A stretch of 47,435 bases of DNA from Lachnospiraceae bacterium (GCA_016282745.1 JAEELL010000073.1:1-47435); one strand, 5' to 3'; shown: positions 17,701 through 26,435, numbered from the stretch's first letter. Numbers and translations are program-made. The notes: generated by a model from the sequence alone, not told the origin.

Positions 17701-20700
17701 CCAACTTGTCTGCAAGCTTCTTTACTCCTTTTTCATTCAGCTTCCATTCCGTGTTCGGGAATACAGGTGTCCATGCGTCTCCGCTGTACAATTTGTTATT
17801 GCTATTAGCAGCTGGATCTATTGTATTTTTTCTGAATACAACAGATACACCTCCAAAGCCTTTATTTCCTACTTTCGATTTTGTAACTGCTATTGAAGGC
17901 ATTGGGAATCCTCCAAGTTTTAACATCTCTTTGAGATTATCAATTCCCAGGTTATGAGTTGCAACAAATTTGTCCGTTTCCTCTACATCGTTTCGCATAG
18001 AGAATCTTGTTTTTTTATATTTTTCCCTTGACTTTTTACTATTTTTGATATATTCTTGCCTTGAAGAGTGAGCTTGGACTGGACTTTCCCGTTTTTTAAC
18101 GGGGTTACCGACCTGCTCGCTCTTTTTATTATCGTTGAATGTTATATCGTATAAATATCTCACTCCTTTATCAGATATAGCAATGTTTAATATGCATTTT
18201 ACTTTGTTTACATATGCCATTCTGTATTCCCATCCATTTGCATCTAACCAATTATGTTTACCCCCTTTTTCTTTTCCTACTAAAACGGAATTTTTAATTA
18301 CTTCGTCTAAATTATTAAGAGCTATAAATTTAATACGATTGTTGTTATTTTTCTTATACAATTCAAAAACTACACTTCTTTTTTTGCCATTTTTACGGTA
18401 AGTATCATTTCTATTTGCTATTTTTATTTCAATATTTTTACCATTTTCATTAACATAAAAACTTTTACCATACATCTCATTTGCCAAATCACTAAATAAT
18501 TTATTTCTATTTTCAGATGTAAGCTCTGCGTATTTATCAGGGAATTGTAATTTCTTATATTTTGATTTGCTGCCTGTTCTTTTTTTAAATACAACTCCTG
18601 TATCAGTTTTTTCGCTATCTTTGAATTTTTTCACAGATTCCACCAGCATATTATCAAAGCCGTTCTGAATTTCTTCAGCATACTTTTCTGCCTTGCGCAG
18701 TGTTATAGCTTCTTCAGAAGTTGGTTCCAATCCTTCATACGCTTTCCTTATGGCATCTTTTATTTTATTAATAAACTCTTTGATATGATCTTTAATTTTT
18801 TCCCAGAGTGTTGGATTTTCTTTTGCTATATCTTCAAATCTGTCAAAATGCTCCAACATCATCTCTGATGCATCTGCTACAATCTCTTCTTCTGCAGTAC
18901 TATAGTCAACACCAAGTTTTTCCATTTTTTCTTCAATGAGTGTTTCTCTATTTTTACCGGTAATTTCTTCCAGCACTTTAACAACACTGTCTGAGTAATT
19001 TTTAAAAAAAGTGCCTCCGTTGTCTTTACAAAAATGAGTAAGTTCATGCGATAACGTCTTCATTATTGCAGTGTTGATTGTTTCTGCATTTTTCCTTCCG
19101 GCATTAATATCTAACCAGATTGTATTTGTCTTTTTGTCAAAGAATCCGTTTGCTCCGATGAATTTTCCATTCTTATCAATTGTGCTTTCATAGAACTTAA
19201 TATCGATACCAGTAACTTTAGATATTTGCTTTACAGCTTCTATTTCTGCTTTATGATGTTTATTCAGAGCCCTATCAACCACTTTGTCTGCAGGTATTTC
19301 TCTACTCTTGTAATAATCAGATTTACGCAGGTCAACTTCCGAATCTCTAAGCTGTTTTGTTTCATTAACTTTAGATTCTATTTCAGCTTTTGGTGTTTCT
19401 TTTTGTTTTATTTCAGTTTCTTCTTTAACTTTTAAGTTTTCTTTTTTAGCTTTTAATTCATATAAAGCATCCGTTACTCCTGCTTTATAGATTTTCATTG
19501 CTTTTTTCTCAGGCATATAGAGTTCATATCCTGACTCGTAAATATCTTTGAAAGATGTTCCTCTTTTTCCAGCATTGTAAAGCTCATAAAAATCTTTAAC
19601 ATATCTCATGAGTGCAGATGGATTTTCAAGGAGTTTTGGAGTTGCTTCCTTGATCATTAAGTTGGCACCTTCATAACCAACTGCTGCAGCACTTGCATAA
19701 AGTTTATCAACTCCTTCGTCAGTTAAAGCAAAGTAATCATCATAGTCTTCAAACCTCATCACTTCACTCTGGCCGTTATCAAAGTTGGCAATAACATCCA
19801 TGGTTTCTCCGTCTGTGCGGATAACTTCCTGGATGTATCCTTTTCCATAATCTGTAGCTACATTGTGACCGAGCTCATATTTTGGCTTATAAGAGCCATT
19901 CCTTACTGAGTCGATTATTTCCTTGCCTTTTAGTTTAATTGCATCAGGAACTTTAGTTTCTGTTACCTGAGGAGTATTTCCTGCGGTTTCATCCAGAGTT
20001 TTTTCTACTTTGAGTCCCTTTGTTTTGTTGTTACCGACATTAATGTCGGGAGCATCCTTTAATCGATTAACAGATTTACTTGTAACTTCATTCTTTGCTG
20101 CATTCTTTAAATCAGTATTGGCACCGTTCATTTCCATTGCAGCATTCTTCAATGCCGGTATTTCACTTTTGGAAACACCATTCATCTCCATTGCTGCAGC
20201 TCTCAAGTTATCCTGTGGCAAAGTATTTGCTACAGTGCTTATCTTTTCTTCCTGTGATGGTGTATTTATTATGTCGGTTGTTTTTTCTGCCTGCAATGGC
20301 GCGTTTATTGTTTCCTCCGCAGGAGGCATGTAAATTACGTCATTTGTTTCCGGTACCGCAACTTCAGACGTCCGCTCGGAAATTGTTTCTGCAGGCGCAT
20401 TTTTTATAGCTGTTTCTACTTCATTAATCTTATTGTCAACTGCTGCCACTACTTCATTAAGCTTACTATCCTGAAGTAATGCAATCTCTGTATTTGATTC
20501 TGTAGCTTGGCTAGAACGATAATTAAGAATCTTTTCTTTGAAATTTTTAAGTTTATTAAGCGCTTCTGATAATTTTCCTTTTGTATTCGGCTTACTTTCA
20601 AAGTACTTAATCAACTCGTCATATTCCATTCCAATTTGACTCATTACTTCTTCGCTACCATTTACTTGATCGGGATGATATGTCTTAGCGAGTTCTTTTC

Positions 20701-22642
20701 TTTTAAGTTTTAGTTCTTCTGTATTATTGACATCTTTAAAGAATTCTGTATCTTCTGGGGTTGTTTGTTTCTTTGGGTTCTCGGAAACAGAGTCGTTTAT
20801 TTCTCCTGTAACAATCCCTTTACCATACGCCCCTGCTCCTAATATAGCTCCTGTTACTGCTCCTTCAAGTGCTCCTGTTGCCAACTGTATTCCTAAATCT
20901 TGTGCCACTTTCTTTTTAGCATTTTCTTCACTCATTCCCTGGTCAAGATATGCTTGGTAAGTTTTATTAACAGTAGAATTTTCTCCCAGAATAGCCTGCT
21001 GTTCAAACATATCTGCAAGCTGGCCGGCTGTTGACATTGCCATCATATTTCCGGAACTTTGAATCATTGTATTCATAAGCTGACTCTTTGTCATTTTTGA
21101 CAAATTACCAAGTCCTATTTTCATAACAAGGTACGAACTGAGTCCTTGAGCAAGCCCATATGTCAAAGCTTGTCCTTCTGACGCTCCGTTATTTTTCGCA
21201 TTTATATATGCATCATCTGCTGCGCTTCCGCCGAATAATGCCGCCGTCGCTAACTTGTGCGCACCTCTTGCAATCTGCCAAGGATTTCCGCCTGCTTTTA
21301 CAATCTGACGTGTCTTTGCAGCCACTTCTATATTATCAACTGCCGGTCCTCCTATTAAATACAAGAGACCTAAATCGCCTAACAGTTTAGAAGTATTATA
21401 AGTCGTCTTTCCTACAGGTCCCATATCTTTAGTAGTCTCTTCATGCATTGCGTTGAGGTATGTCGCAAATCCTCCATCATCCTCAGGAGCAATGAATTCA
21501 TTTTTATTCGGAATTAAGCCTGCAGTGCCTTTAGCAATGTTCCAAAGTCCTTCTGCAGACTTAATCGGTGTTCCTGCAACATCATCCATAAGATTTTCAA
21601 GAACATTCTGTCTGTTGGCTCTCCTTTCTCCGGCACGTCTGTTTATATCCTTGTCTACATCATTTGCCATTTCTGAGAATCTGTATATTATTTTCTCTGC
21701 TTCTTCTTCGGAAAAACCTTTAGCTTTAATTTCATCTATAGCCTGATTATAAAAATAAGATTTATCTCCTTCCGGAGTACTGAGTGCATTTATAAAATCA
21801 GGCGCTGTGTAATGTCTTATTTCTTCATCGCTAAATTTGGTTAATTTATCATCCAGCTTTTTTCTTTTGATTGATTCAGGATCATTCATGATTCTATCAA
21901 GCATATCAGCAGCTTCTTTATCAGTCATACCTTTTTTCATTAAGTCATTTACAGCCGATTTATAGGTGTCTGTATTTTTATAATTGTCTCCAGCAAACTT
22001 CATTGTAAGTTCGAACTCTTTGTTATTGTATTTTTCAATATCTTCATCGGATATCTTGTAATAGTTCTCATGTTCCCTCTGTGCTTCCTTGTTCTTAAAC
22101 CATAAAGGATTTGGAGAGTCTGCGGCATATTCTAAGCTGTTAGTACTGTTGTTATCCAACGCTTTTCCTACTTTGTATTCTGCATCAGTTAATTTGAAAA
22201 TATCGTTTCCTTCTTTGTAGTAATCAATGCCTTTTTTAAGTTCCTGAAGATATGAATAATATTTTCTTACTGCGTTATAGTCACCGGTTCCTTTTGCTAT
22301 CTGAAGAGCCTGATTACCTGTACGTAATAATGAATCTACTGTGTTTGTGTATGATGTTATGTTTTTTAAATTATTAAGATTTCCATTTACTCCTTTGCTG
22401 AGAGCTGTTGTTAATCCATCTGTATCTTTTTCAACCTGCTGCATCCATGAATAAGTTGCATTTCTTGCAGGGCTCATTTGTGTGTTTGTCTTTTCCAGTA
22501 TTCTGCTCGCTCTTTGTGTATTTGCTTCTTCTTTTGTATTTGTTTCTTCTTTTGTGTTATTTGCAGAAGAAGAGGCATCAGCTGCCTCTTCTTCTTTTTT
22601 TCTTCTATATTTTCTTTCTGCGTATTCTAAAAAATTACTCAT
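11771..22642 (-). CDS. Giant polyvalent / ejection protein (3623 residues) with J domain, metallopeptidase and nuclease-like domains
   Basis: The largest gene of the phage. In order: a charged start; two related helical repeats (residues about 200-330); a Gly/Ala-rich membrane-active stretch (about 500-615); a DnaJ-like J domain with HPD at 656-658; a zincin metallopeptidase H1199-E1200-L-T-H1203 with a probable third ligand in EEEIVAD near 1252; a BECR-like nuclease region (about 1360-1515); large polyvalent-associated domains (about 1545-1900); coiled coils; and a C-terminal part resembling podovirus ejection proteins (NLSVSIKQFASYP, a hydrophobic helix near 3090-3110). Such proteins are packaged and injected with the DNA. 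The motif FSMRN occurs near 1547 and 2050 at domain borders. AAAAGGAG precedes the ATG. The domain functions are inferred from motifs. Confidence 0.75.
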   Translation of the reverse strand: MSNFLEYAERKYRRKKEEEAADASSSANNTKEETNTKEEANTQRASRILEKTNTQMSPARNATYSWMQQVEKDTDGLTTALSKGVNGNLNNLKNITSYTNTVDSLLRTGNQALQIAKGTGDYNAVRKYYSYLQELKKGIDYYKEGNDIFKLTDAEYKVGKALDNNSTNSLEYAADSPNPLWFKNKEAQREHENYYKISDEDIEKYNNKEFELTMKFAGDNYKNTDTYKSAVNDLMKKGMTDKEAADMLDRIMNDPESIKRKKLDDKLTKFSDEEIRHYTAPDFINALSTPEGDKSYFYNQAIDEIKAKGFSEEEAEKIIYRFSEMANDVDKDINRRAGERRANRQNVLENLMDDVAGTPIKSAEGLWNIAKGTAGLIPNKNEFIAPEDDGGFATYLNAMHEETTKDMGPVGKTTYNTSKLLGDLGLLYLIGGPAVDNIEVAAKTRQIVKAGGNPWQIARGAHKLATAALFGGSAADDAYINAKNNGASEGQALTYGLAQGLSSYLVMKIGLGNLSKMTKSQLMNTMIQSSGNMMAMSTAGQLADMFEQQAILGENSTVNKTYQAYLDQGMSEENAKKKVAQDLGIQLATGALEGAVTGAILGAGAYGKGIVTGEINDSVSENPKKQTTPEDTEFFKDVNNTEELKLKRKELAKTYHPDQVNGSEEVMSQIGMEYDELIKYFESKPNTKGKLSEALNKLKNFKEKILNYRSSQATESNTEIALLQDSKLNEVVAAVDNKINEVETAIKNAPAETISERTSEVAVPETNDVIYMPPAEETINAPLQAEKTTDIINTPSQEEKISTVANTLPQDNLRAAAMEMNGVSKSEIPALKNAAMEMNGANTDLKNAAKNEVTSKSVNRLKDAPDINVGNNKTKGLKVEKTLDETAGNTPQVTETKVPDAIKLKGKEIIDSVRNGSYKPKYELGHNVATDYGKGYIQEVIRTDGETMDVIANFDNGQSEVMRFEDYDDYFALTDEGVDKLYASAAAVGYEGANLMIKEATPKLLENPSALMRYVKDFYELYNAGKRGTSFKDIYESGYELYMPEKKAMKIYKAGVTDALYELKAKKENLKVKEETEIKQKETPKAEIESKVNETKQLRDSEVDLRKSDYYKSREIPADKVVDRALNKHHKAEIEAVKQISKVTGIDIKFYESTIDKNGKFIGANGFFDKKTNTIWLDINAGRKNAETINTAIMKTLSHELTHFCKDNGGTFFKNYSDSVVKVLEEITGKNRETLIEEKMEKLGVDYSTAEEEIVADASEMMLEHFDRFEDIAKENPTLWEKIKDHIKEFINKIKDAIRKAYEGLEPTSEEAITLRKAEKYAEEIQNGFDNMLVESVKKFKDSEKTDTGVVFKKRTGSKSKYKKLQFPDKYAELTSENRNKLFSDLANEMYGKSFYVNENGKNIEIKIANRNDTYRKNGKKRSVVFELYKKNNNNRIKFIALNNLDEVIKNSVLVGKEKGGKHNWLDANGWEYRMAYVNKVKCILNIAISDKGVRYLYDITFNDNKKSEQVGNPVKKRESPVQAHSSRQEYIKNSKKSREKYKKTRFSMRNDVEETDKFVATHNLGIDNLKEMLKLGGFPMPSIAVTKSKVGNKGFGGVSVVFRKNTIDPAANSNNKLYSGDAWTPVFPNTEWKLNEKGVKKLADKLDTSSRYLEQFIEKPDRAVEKLKEERMTKEAFLKEQNVTIEKKKMNKPYSSDSMKKIEDVVRKKQYTIDKIVNSDEIQEELAQLLRPIDKDSRQFLIKWHNDIKEDLKRLNEADEFDKPLLRMKEDIESMLSGKREQVFDSESYDNDVNTYLKEHDEEYTKYITDALEGVYEDKYLVKPGVEPYYSDGSRKSFDQLHLPYNIENIVSIMKGQDKGKGGGVLWGGASSLKGAGTKEFGTVEEMKQNAGKIKETSDEEIREVYREMNDRIDNIINTTLETNGRDSSSWMAKDGFAEIMTEAFAKKRFTENAIRNYFKKEMGLEVTHEIFEEMKSLKNDLEAIPVKYFEAKPERAVGLDEVAYVVIPDTTPTKDKEEIASYGISYKEYKEGDEESRIAAVNSDPEVMFSMRNVSEESYEELLEENENLKKQVAALEKQFKVTNGFSPKESDIRTVGNKIIKAYSSDYPINDFMENMKQIVDYTAKNKSANYGLVMEAMMKIAGEIANQSTYKDSSLYDQYSNLRKSMRSTTIRLTKKQIEEVEYKYGSFNDFRKANFGKLKFSDKKGIYLDEYWKENAQLYPDMFMEDVNEGDMVNELVGIYDDIRQPVLIKGSEMDMKYATTEIAQDIFKEYFDLPSVQTFADARIHELNDARDEYRQLVNEQRQEFNDKYNKKVYRDKIKRVRNNIAQKVTVKKSVPLDMVDKVIDVCNEIYLGGVNVAAVGRKTAAELNSKLDIPKDKAKKISDMCETLFFDNPNESVGRTEDRLIKWLSEGEFKGLQIRDIADICHDNFFAMAATNKVEKGLHSRLKNLQQTYAKYEKLPETEYEWKSEYNERLNSKLEEIVEITQDKAINSLNAYELDKVYQALQEVAHIIVNADRQIGEEENRKNQEIAREIVTEVKNSNTRKSKLSRYVNTYNDKLVLNSTRYMRAITNWNPESPLYNKVFKPVFEAQRVKDMNVMKMKKPFDKLVDDKKNFDLYTGRDKKGIIKNVLTDIKGNPVDMSLDQICTLLMTWERKRGEAHAEVGGIKIDDIYLLNKGKKRKAYDEGAVIPRLNQQTIEHLKKIVSDYSKEWMKKGHILLNEVTTDMINETSIQSRGVPIATAKNYFPLKVVGNYIKNESPAMKHDATIEGMGMLKETKSGAKQMLYIKPLTSIVDETIENVARYNAFTIPLRNARKLMNYIFYDENESVQNAIEEQYGSFAKEKMVRILDEIETGKNLLKPSNSEEWGKLYSNFVAAALNTNLSVSIKQFASYPTAQAYIKGKYLMRALLHPVDYDEIDEYTGAHYKRRQGLSHIELENIRKSSKLQNVFDKLPTVLNGRKWITMMDCFTTSKLFYAAKLQIEAKGKYKEGSKEFKKAVADLYNKVLEETQPMYDVQYRADVQKKPGWEVIAMFKTQPLQTYGMLYDATGEYEFAKSKAKQDREYKKSEEYKQAKKRMYFARKAFLNSSILFTALTAFANMVMKKDSQWRDKETGEVDLIKTVPIHLLENYIGNLFPILGGEAFGWVTGTYNDLETPTLSMINESYHASNNLIKYVMDCKQGKKEFERSELNKKIENIAYDLSSIAGVEAKNIANIIKAGIYWVGYATDNKQIMNSYGYQYKDAQLYNQLYNAIVEGDEEKQNSLQQYFIDEGKSSKDIDNKLKQMYAENDPRVLDAAEAYNSGDFSEYENLIEEMTETGFKKDIIVAAVSYMAKKIETKEEEEPETEYDTTDNEKPLYKQADLYRAMKEGNKESFELVKKEILATGKEEKDIESAAKQSIKKEWKDGITTMAQAKKYMKEFFGYSDSEAYGMESEWNDKKTYEDLGEAAKSGSQENMKYYMELLYDNGNGKDVDTIKKGINGEVKGNLVYNYYSGGDTSTIYNSLMYAADYMGLDKEKYNESINEWIYGGSEYGDLMEYVASGNLKSAKNEILYLNADKNKKVSTIEGKIKSVFKPVYIYMAENNKNTETLKNTIVELATYMGIPDYDKEIESW

Positions 22643-22660
22643 TTTGTTCTCCTTTTAATT

Positions 22661-23932
22661 TCATTTCTTGCCGCCAAGCTCCATCCATGCAGGAATGCCT
22701 CCACTTAGATTATTTGATGTAATTCCTGTTACAGAACCGTAACGAATGTATTCAATAAGTTCTTCTTTTTCTTCTTCACTTATAGCTCCTCTGTCTAACA
22801 AACTCCGGATGTAATTGTATGCACTTTCTCTACCGCCTGGACCTGTTGCATATGAGATAGCTTGCAATGTATAAGATTTCAACTTGTTCGAACTTGTATC
22901 AATAGGAGTTGTGGAATTGTCCCCACTACCTATTCCCGGATTATTATTTGTTGTTCCAATATTTCCAAAAATGTTTGTAGTGTCACTATTATTTGTTCCT
23001 GTATTCTTTTTCGAAGTTCCCGAACTCTTTCCTGAACTTTTTCCAGAACCTCCGGAACTCTTTTTTGCTGCTGCAGCTCTTGCAAGTGCATCTATGTATT
23101 GCTGGTACTTAAAGGTCTGCTCATTGTTTGCAAGGTTAGTATAGTAATCTCTGTCGCCTGCTGCCTTTGCTACGTTATCTTGGTATTGCTGATAATTAAA
23201 GTTCTTTTCATTGTCAGCTACTCCCTGCCAATAGGTTAGATCGTTATATGCATCACTCTTCTTATCTCTGTATCTGCCATACTCGGTATCATCAAGTCCT
23301 CTGTACATATCCAACTGACTGTAAAGGTCCTGTCCTTCATCACGGTATCTGTTATATGCCGCCTCATATAATGCCGGTATCTGATTTGCTGCTTCCTGAA
23401 TATGCTGGTTGTATACCTGCTGCCCTACAGTCTGTGCATAGCTGTTTCCGTATCCGCCACTTAGAGCGGCTGCATTTGCCATTGCATCCTGCATGGCTAT
23501 GTTTCCCTTAGCCTGGTAGTTTTTTAATAACTGCTGATATACAACATCGTTATCAGGATTATAATTAAACGGTTTTCTGTTCTCTATTGAGCTTGTTAAG
23601 CTAGCTATTTTGTCAGTATACTGCGGTGAATAGTCTCCGATTCCTGCATACGTTGTTCTTGCATTATTCAATCCTGTTTTTGTAGATTTTGTATACTTGT
23701 TACTAAAAGGTTTAATCGCGTCGTATGTACTCTGTGAATTACTTAATTTCTTCTGCGTATCAGCAGAGATATACTTTGAAGTAGTAGTTTTACTTGTGCT
23801 TGTTCTCGTGGTTTTCTTTTTTGAAGATCCTGTAGTTGATGTCTTCTTATTTGTTCCCGTGGTTTTCTTTTTTGAAGATCCTGTAGTTGATGTCTTCTTA
23901 TTTGTTCCTGTGGTATTCTTTTTAATCGCCAT
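22661..23932 (-). CDS. Internal virion protein, repeat-rich (423 residues)
   Basis: Unrecognised by name. The N-terminus carries a basic 17-residue tandem repeat (KKTSTTGSSKKKTTGTN type). The centre is Ala/Gln/Tyr-rich with two related repeats, around NEKNFNYQQY and NEQTFKYQQY. A Ser/Gly/Lys-rich linker follows, then a conserved C-terminal helix (EEEKEELIEYIRYG). It sits directly before the giant ejection gene, and its composition suits an internal core or ejection protein of a short-tailed phage. GGAGGACAAAG precedes the ATG. Its start overlaps the preceding small gene by 11 bases. Confidence 0.6.
   Translation of the reverse strand: MAIKKNTTGTNKKTSTTGSSKKKTTGTNKKTSTTGSSKKKTTRTSTSKTTTSKYISADTQKKLSNSQSTYDAIKPFSNKYTKSTKTGLNNARTTYAGIGDYSPQYTDKIASLTSSIENRKPFNYNPDNDVVYQQLLKNYQAKGNIAMQDAMANAAALSGGYGNSYAQTVGQQVYNQHIQEAANQIPALYEAAYNRYRDEGQDLYSQLDMYRGLDDTEYGRYRDKKSDAYNDLTYWQGVADNEKNFNYQQYQDNVAKAAGDRDYYTNLANNEQTFKYQQYIDALARAAAAKKSSGGSGKSSGKSSGTSKKNTGTNNSDTTNIFGNIGTTNNNPGIGSGDNSTTPIDTSSNKLKSYTLQAISYATGPGGRESAYNYIRSLLDRGAISEEEKEELIEYIRYGSVTGITSNNLSGGIPAWMELGGKK
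23808..23909 (-). repeat. Two 51-bp tandem repeats coding for 17-residue units
   Basis: Copies at 23808-23858 and 23859-23909 are nearly identical, with a partial third unit beyond. The length is a multiple of three, so copy number can change without a frameshift. The encoded unit is Thr/Lys/Ser-rich. Confidence 0.9.
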
Positions 23933-24086
23933 CTTTGTCCTCCTTTATGATATTTTCATCATCCAGGTTATTGAGTAAATAATTTAGTTCGCTCGCCAGA
24001 TAGTATTGATAGTTTCTTATTGCTTCAAGATCAATAGTTGCATCTCCGGTTAGTTTATCCGGATACTTTATTTTTGCAGTAGCCAT
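23922..24086 (-). CDS. Small phage protein (54 residues)
   Basis: A short gene beginning MATAKIKYPDKLTG and ending with the acidic stretch NNLDDENIIKEDKDGD. The ATG overlaps the stop of the tail hub gene (TAATG), with GGAGGAAAG just upstream, so it is translationally coupled; its end overlaps the start of the next gene. No family is recognised. The good ribosome binding site and exact packing between two structural genes support it as real. Confidence 0.7.
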   Translation of the reverse strand: MATAKIKYPDKLTGDATIDLEAIRNYQYYLASELNYLLNNLDDENIIKEDKDGD

Positions 24087-26026
24087 TATATCTTTCCTCC
24101 ACTCTGTACTATTTTGGTTAGTTCATACAATGTGAATTCGCCTTTTCCTTTTACCCTTAATTGTATCTTTTTGTTTCTTTTTGGTTTCACCCTGAAAGAT
24201 TGCATTTCTTTTTCCTGCGCACTCTTTCTGTACACACTGTTCCATACCGTATCGTTATCGTATTTTATAAATACTTCTACATTACCTTTAAGTTCAAATT
24301 CCATGTTTATTCGATTAATAACCGTTCTTTCTTCTGTATGTTGTAATAAATCCCCTGTTTCAAATTCAAAGGTGATGTCAGCTTCTTCAACAGCACTTTC
24401 AGATGTTATCTCAATGTTTTCTCCGGTTCCTGCAATGTAATATATTCCATCTCCAACTACTCCATACAGATTGCCGTTAATAATTTCGAACTGCGAGAAG
24501 TTCATAGCAGATTCTTCAGTCCATATTCTTGATATTGTATCGTATACGAATAAATGACTCTTATTCTTTCTGTCTTTGCATTTAAGATAATACTTATCTC
24601 CATAACTTCCTCCGATTCCGTCATGGTATTTTTCTCCATCTATATCTGACGATATTTTAGTTGGATAATCTCCTCCGTATCGCATTATGCCTTTTCTGCT
24701 CAAGTAATATAAATAGCCGTTTACTACAGTTAAGGATTTGTCACTTCCATCCGCCACTCCATCACATTCAACATCTGTAAGCTGGTAGTTACTTGGTCTT
24801 GTTCCCCGTATTGTTATTATTCTGTTTTCTTTGAAAAATATAGGATAATCATTATAGGTATAGGCTCCGGTAAAGTCTTCCGTACTTCCCACCGTAACCG
24901 TATAGCTGTCACTTGCTATTCCGTCATATGAATTCCAGCTCGTTGGATCTCCCAGTTTGCTTGCGTATATTTCATGTTTATCTGAACTGCAGGACCACAT
25001 CCTGTTTTGTGATACACATCTGAAATCTCCACTCTTGCATTCCATTTTTATCGATAGTGTTTCTGCCGGCCATATTTTTTCCAGTTTAAACCATGGGTTA
25101 TTTTTCTGAGTGTATTTCGTCGATAAATAATCAACTACTATATGGAGATATATTCTGGTTGTGCTAGGTGTAGTTGTTGTGTCTATTACGGTTTGTTTTT
25201 CTGCATGAAGTATCTTTAACTCTTTTTTCGATATATCATCTATTAGTTCTTTTCCTTCTGAGCTGCTTATCTTTCCGGTTCCATTTATCATATAGGAACT
25301 ATCAATTTCAATCGCATTTACGATATTGTAAACATCCAGTTCTTCCGTATTTCTAAATCCTATGACTATATCAGTTTTCAGGTCCAGTTTATCCCAAGTT
25401 TCAGAATTGCCATTGTATTTCTCAATATTCCATGGAATCTTGGTATCAAAATATATATCTCCGTCTACAGGATTATCAGGGCGAATAAAAGGGCTATGCT
25501 GCGATGACACCGGAGGTTTATAAATTATATTGTTTCCATTATTATCTTTTTCTAAAGTTACCGGCTGTAAGTGAATACTTAAATCGTCTGATTCATTTGG
25601 ATCAGTGTTGTTGTTTCTTGTCAGGCTAAATGTCATATTTTTAATATCATCATCTGAAAAAACATACATTTTCTTATCCGGAAGAATAACGATATTCCCT
25701 CCCATTTTTATCATTTCTTTCTTCCCTGTTTCTGTAAGCCATTTGTTGTATTCCGTCTCAATGCCATTTTTATATCTTTTTAATCTCAAATTTGATATCT
25801 GAAAAAAATAATTTCCATGTGATCTGATTGCATCTATACTATGGCTTGATTCATGCACCTTATATCTTTTGCCTCTTGTAGTTAAGATCGGATATATATC
25901 TGCTGACATATTTACAAGCTTAGCGAACTGATTTTCCTGAATTCTTTTTGTGTTATTCAATCCGCTGAATTCTCGTTGCGCATTAGCATTCTTTTTTTTG
26001 ATATGTATTTCCGGAATATTTCTCAT
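24086..26026 (-). CDS. Tail hub / nozzle-like structural protein
   Basis: A 646-residue beta-rich protein. The N-terminus (NTKRIQENQFAKLVNMSADI, YPILTTRGKR) and repeated segments such as FFKENRIITIRG, GYLYYLSRKGIMRYGGDYP and KYYLKCKDRKNKSHLFVYD give the look of a beta-propeller, as in the tail nozzle or stabilising proteins of short-tailed phages. It follows the putative connector gene with an ATGA overlap, which sets the start at 26026; an in-frame TTG upstream is less likely. The exact counterpart (T7 gp12-like or P22 gp10-like) is inference. Confidence 0.6.
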   Translation of the reverse strand: MRNIPEIHIKKKNANAQREFSGLNNTKRIQENQFAKLVNMSADIYPILTTRGKRYKVHESSHSIDAIRSHGNYFFQISNLRLKRYKNGIETEYNKWLTETGKKEMIKMGGNIVILPDKKMYVFSDDDIKNMTFSLTRNNNTDPNESDDLSIHLQPVTLEKDNNGNNIIYKPPVSSQHSPFIRPDNPVDGDIYFDTKIPWNIEKYNGNSETWDKLDLKTDIVIGFRNTEELDVYNIVNAIEIDSSYMINGTGKISSSEGKELIDDISKKELKILHAEKQTVIDTTTTPSTTRIYLHIVVDYLSTKYTQKNNPWFKLEKIWPAETLSIKMECKSGDFRCVSQNRMWSCSSDKHEIYASKLGDPTSWNSYDGIASDSYTVTVGSTEDFTGAYTYNDYPIFFKENRIITIRGTRPSNYQLTDVECDGVADGSDKSLTVVNGYLYYLSRKGIMRYGGDYPTKISSDIDGEKYHDGIGGSYGDKYYLKCKDRKNKSHLFVYDTISRIWTEESAMNFSQFEIINGNLYGVVGDGIYYIAGTGENIEITSESAVEEADITFEFETGDLLQHTEERTVINRINMEFELKGNVEVFIKYDNDTVWNSVYRKSAQEKEMQSFRVKPKRNKKIQLRVKGKGEFTLYELTKIVQSGGKI

Positions 26027-26394
26027 ACTTTCAACTCCCAACTTTTCTTAGGTCTGTGATTGCTTAGATATTCTGATTCAAATTCTGTTCTCTGCTCATT
26101 GAATAAAATCATGTCATTTGAATATGCTTCATCATCCTTATATTCATAATTTCCATACGCTGAAATGTAATTAATGTACATTTCCTTATATTTCTGGGAA
26201 AGCAGCACTTCTGTTTCGTCATCTGCGCCAAAAATATATACATCTGGTCTTTCCACATTGCAATCAATCGACCGGCTGATAACTGCATCATACATTTCTG
26301 CATCAAGCTGCCAGATTAATTCATATATCTTACTATCGCTAATCTCCATGTCTCTTCGTTCTATAAATTCTAAATATATATCTCTAACTTTCAT
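26023..26394 (-). CDS. Putative head-tail connector / adaptor protein
   Basis: A 123-residue, largely helical acidic protein (MKVRDIYLEFIERRDMEI, YINYISAYGNYEYKDD). It is the first gene after the capsid/receptor module and directly precedes the tail hub, the usual place for the adaptor ring or head completion protein in short-tailed phages. AGGAGG lies 6 bases before the ATG. There is no clear sequence signature; the role is inferred from position and size. Confidence 0.5.
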   Translation of the reverse strand: MKVRDIYLEFIERRDMEISDSKIYELIWQLDAEMYDAVISRSIDCNVERPDVYIFGADDETEVLLSQKYKEMYINYISAYGNYEYKDDEAYSNDMILFNEQRTEFESEYLSNHRPKKSWELKV

Positions 26395-26435
26395 CTTGCA
26401 CCTCCTAGTCTCATTGTATTAATCAGTTTTCTTTT

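Noticed and set aside
17565-17957. Plus-strand frames inside the giant gene (for example here)
   Set aside because: They are antisense shadows of a Lys/Glu-rich coding sequence, giving Phe/Ser-rich products without binding sites.
11771-22642. Giant protein as an N4-like virion RNA polymerase
   Set aside because: Size and position fit, but I see no T7-type polymerase motifs; the recognisable parts are J domain, zincin and polyvalent domains.
23808-23909. Tandem repeats as a CRISPR array
   Set aside because: Units abut without spacers and are in frame within a coding sequence. No CRISPR array is visible anywhere in the window.
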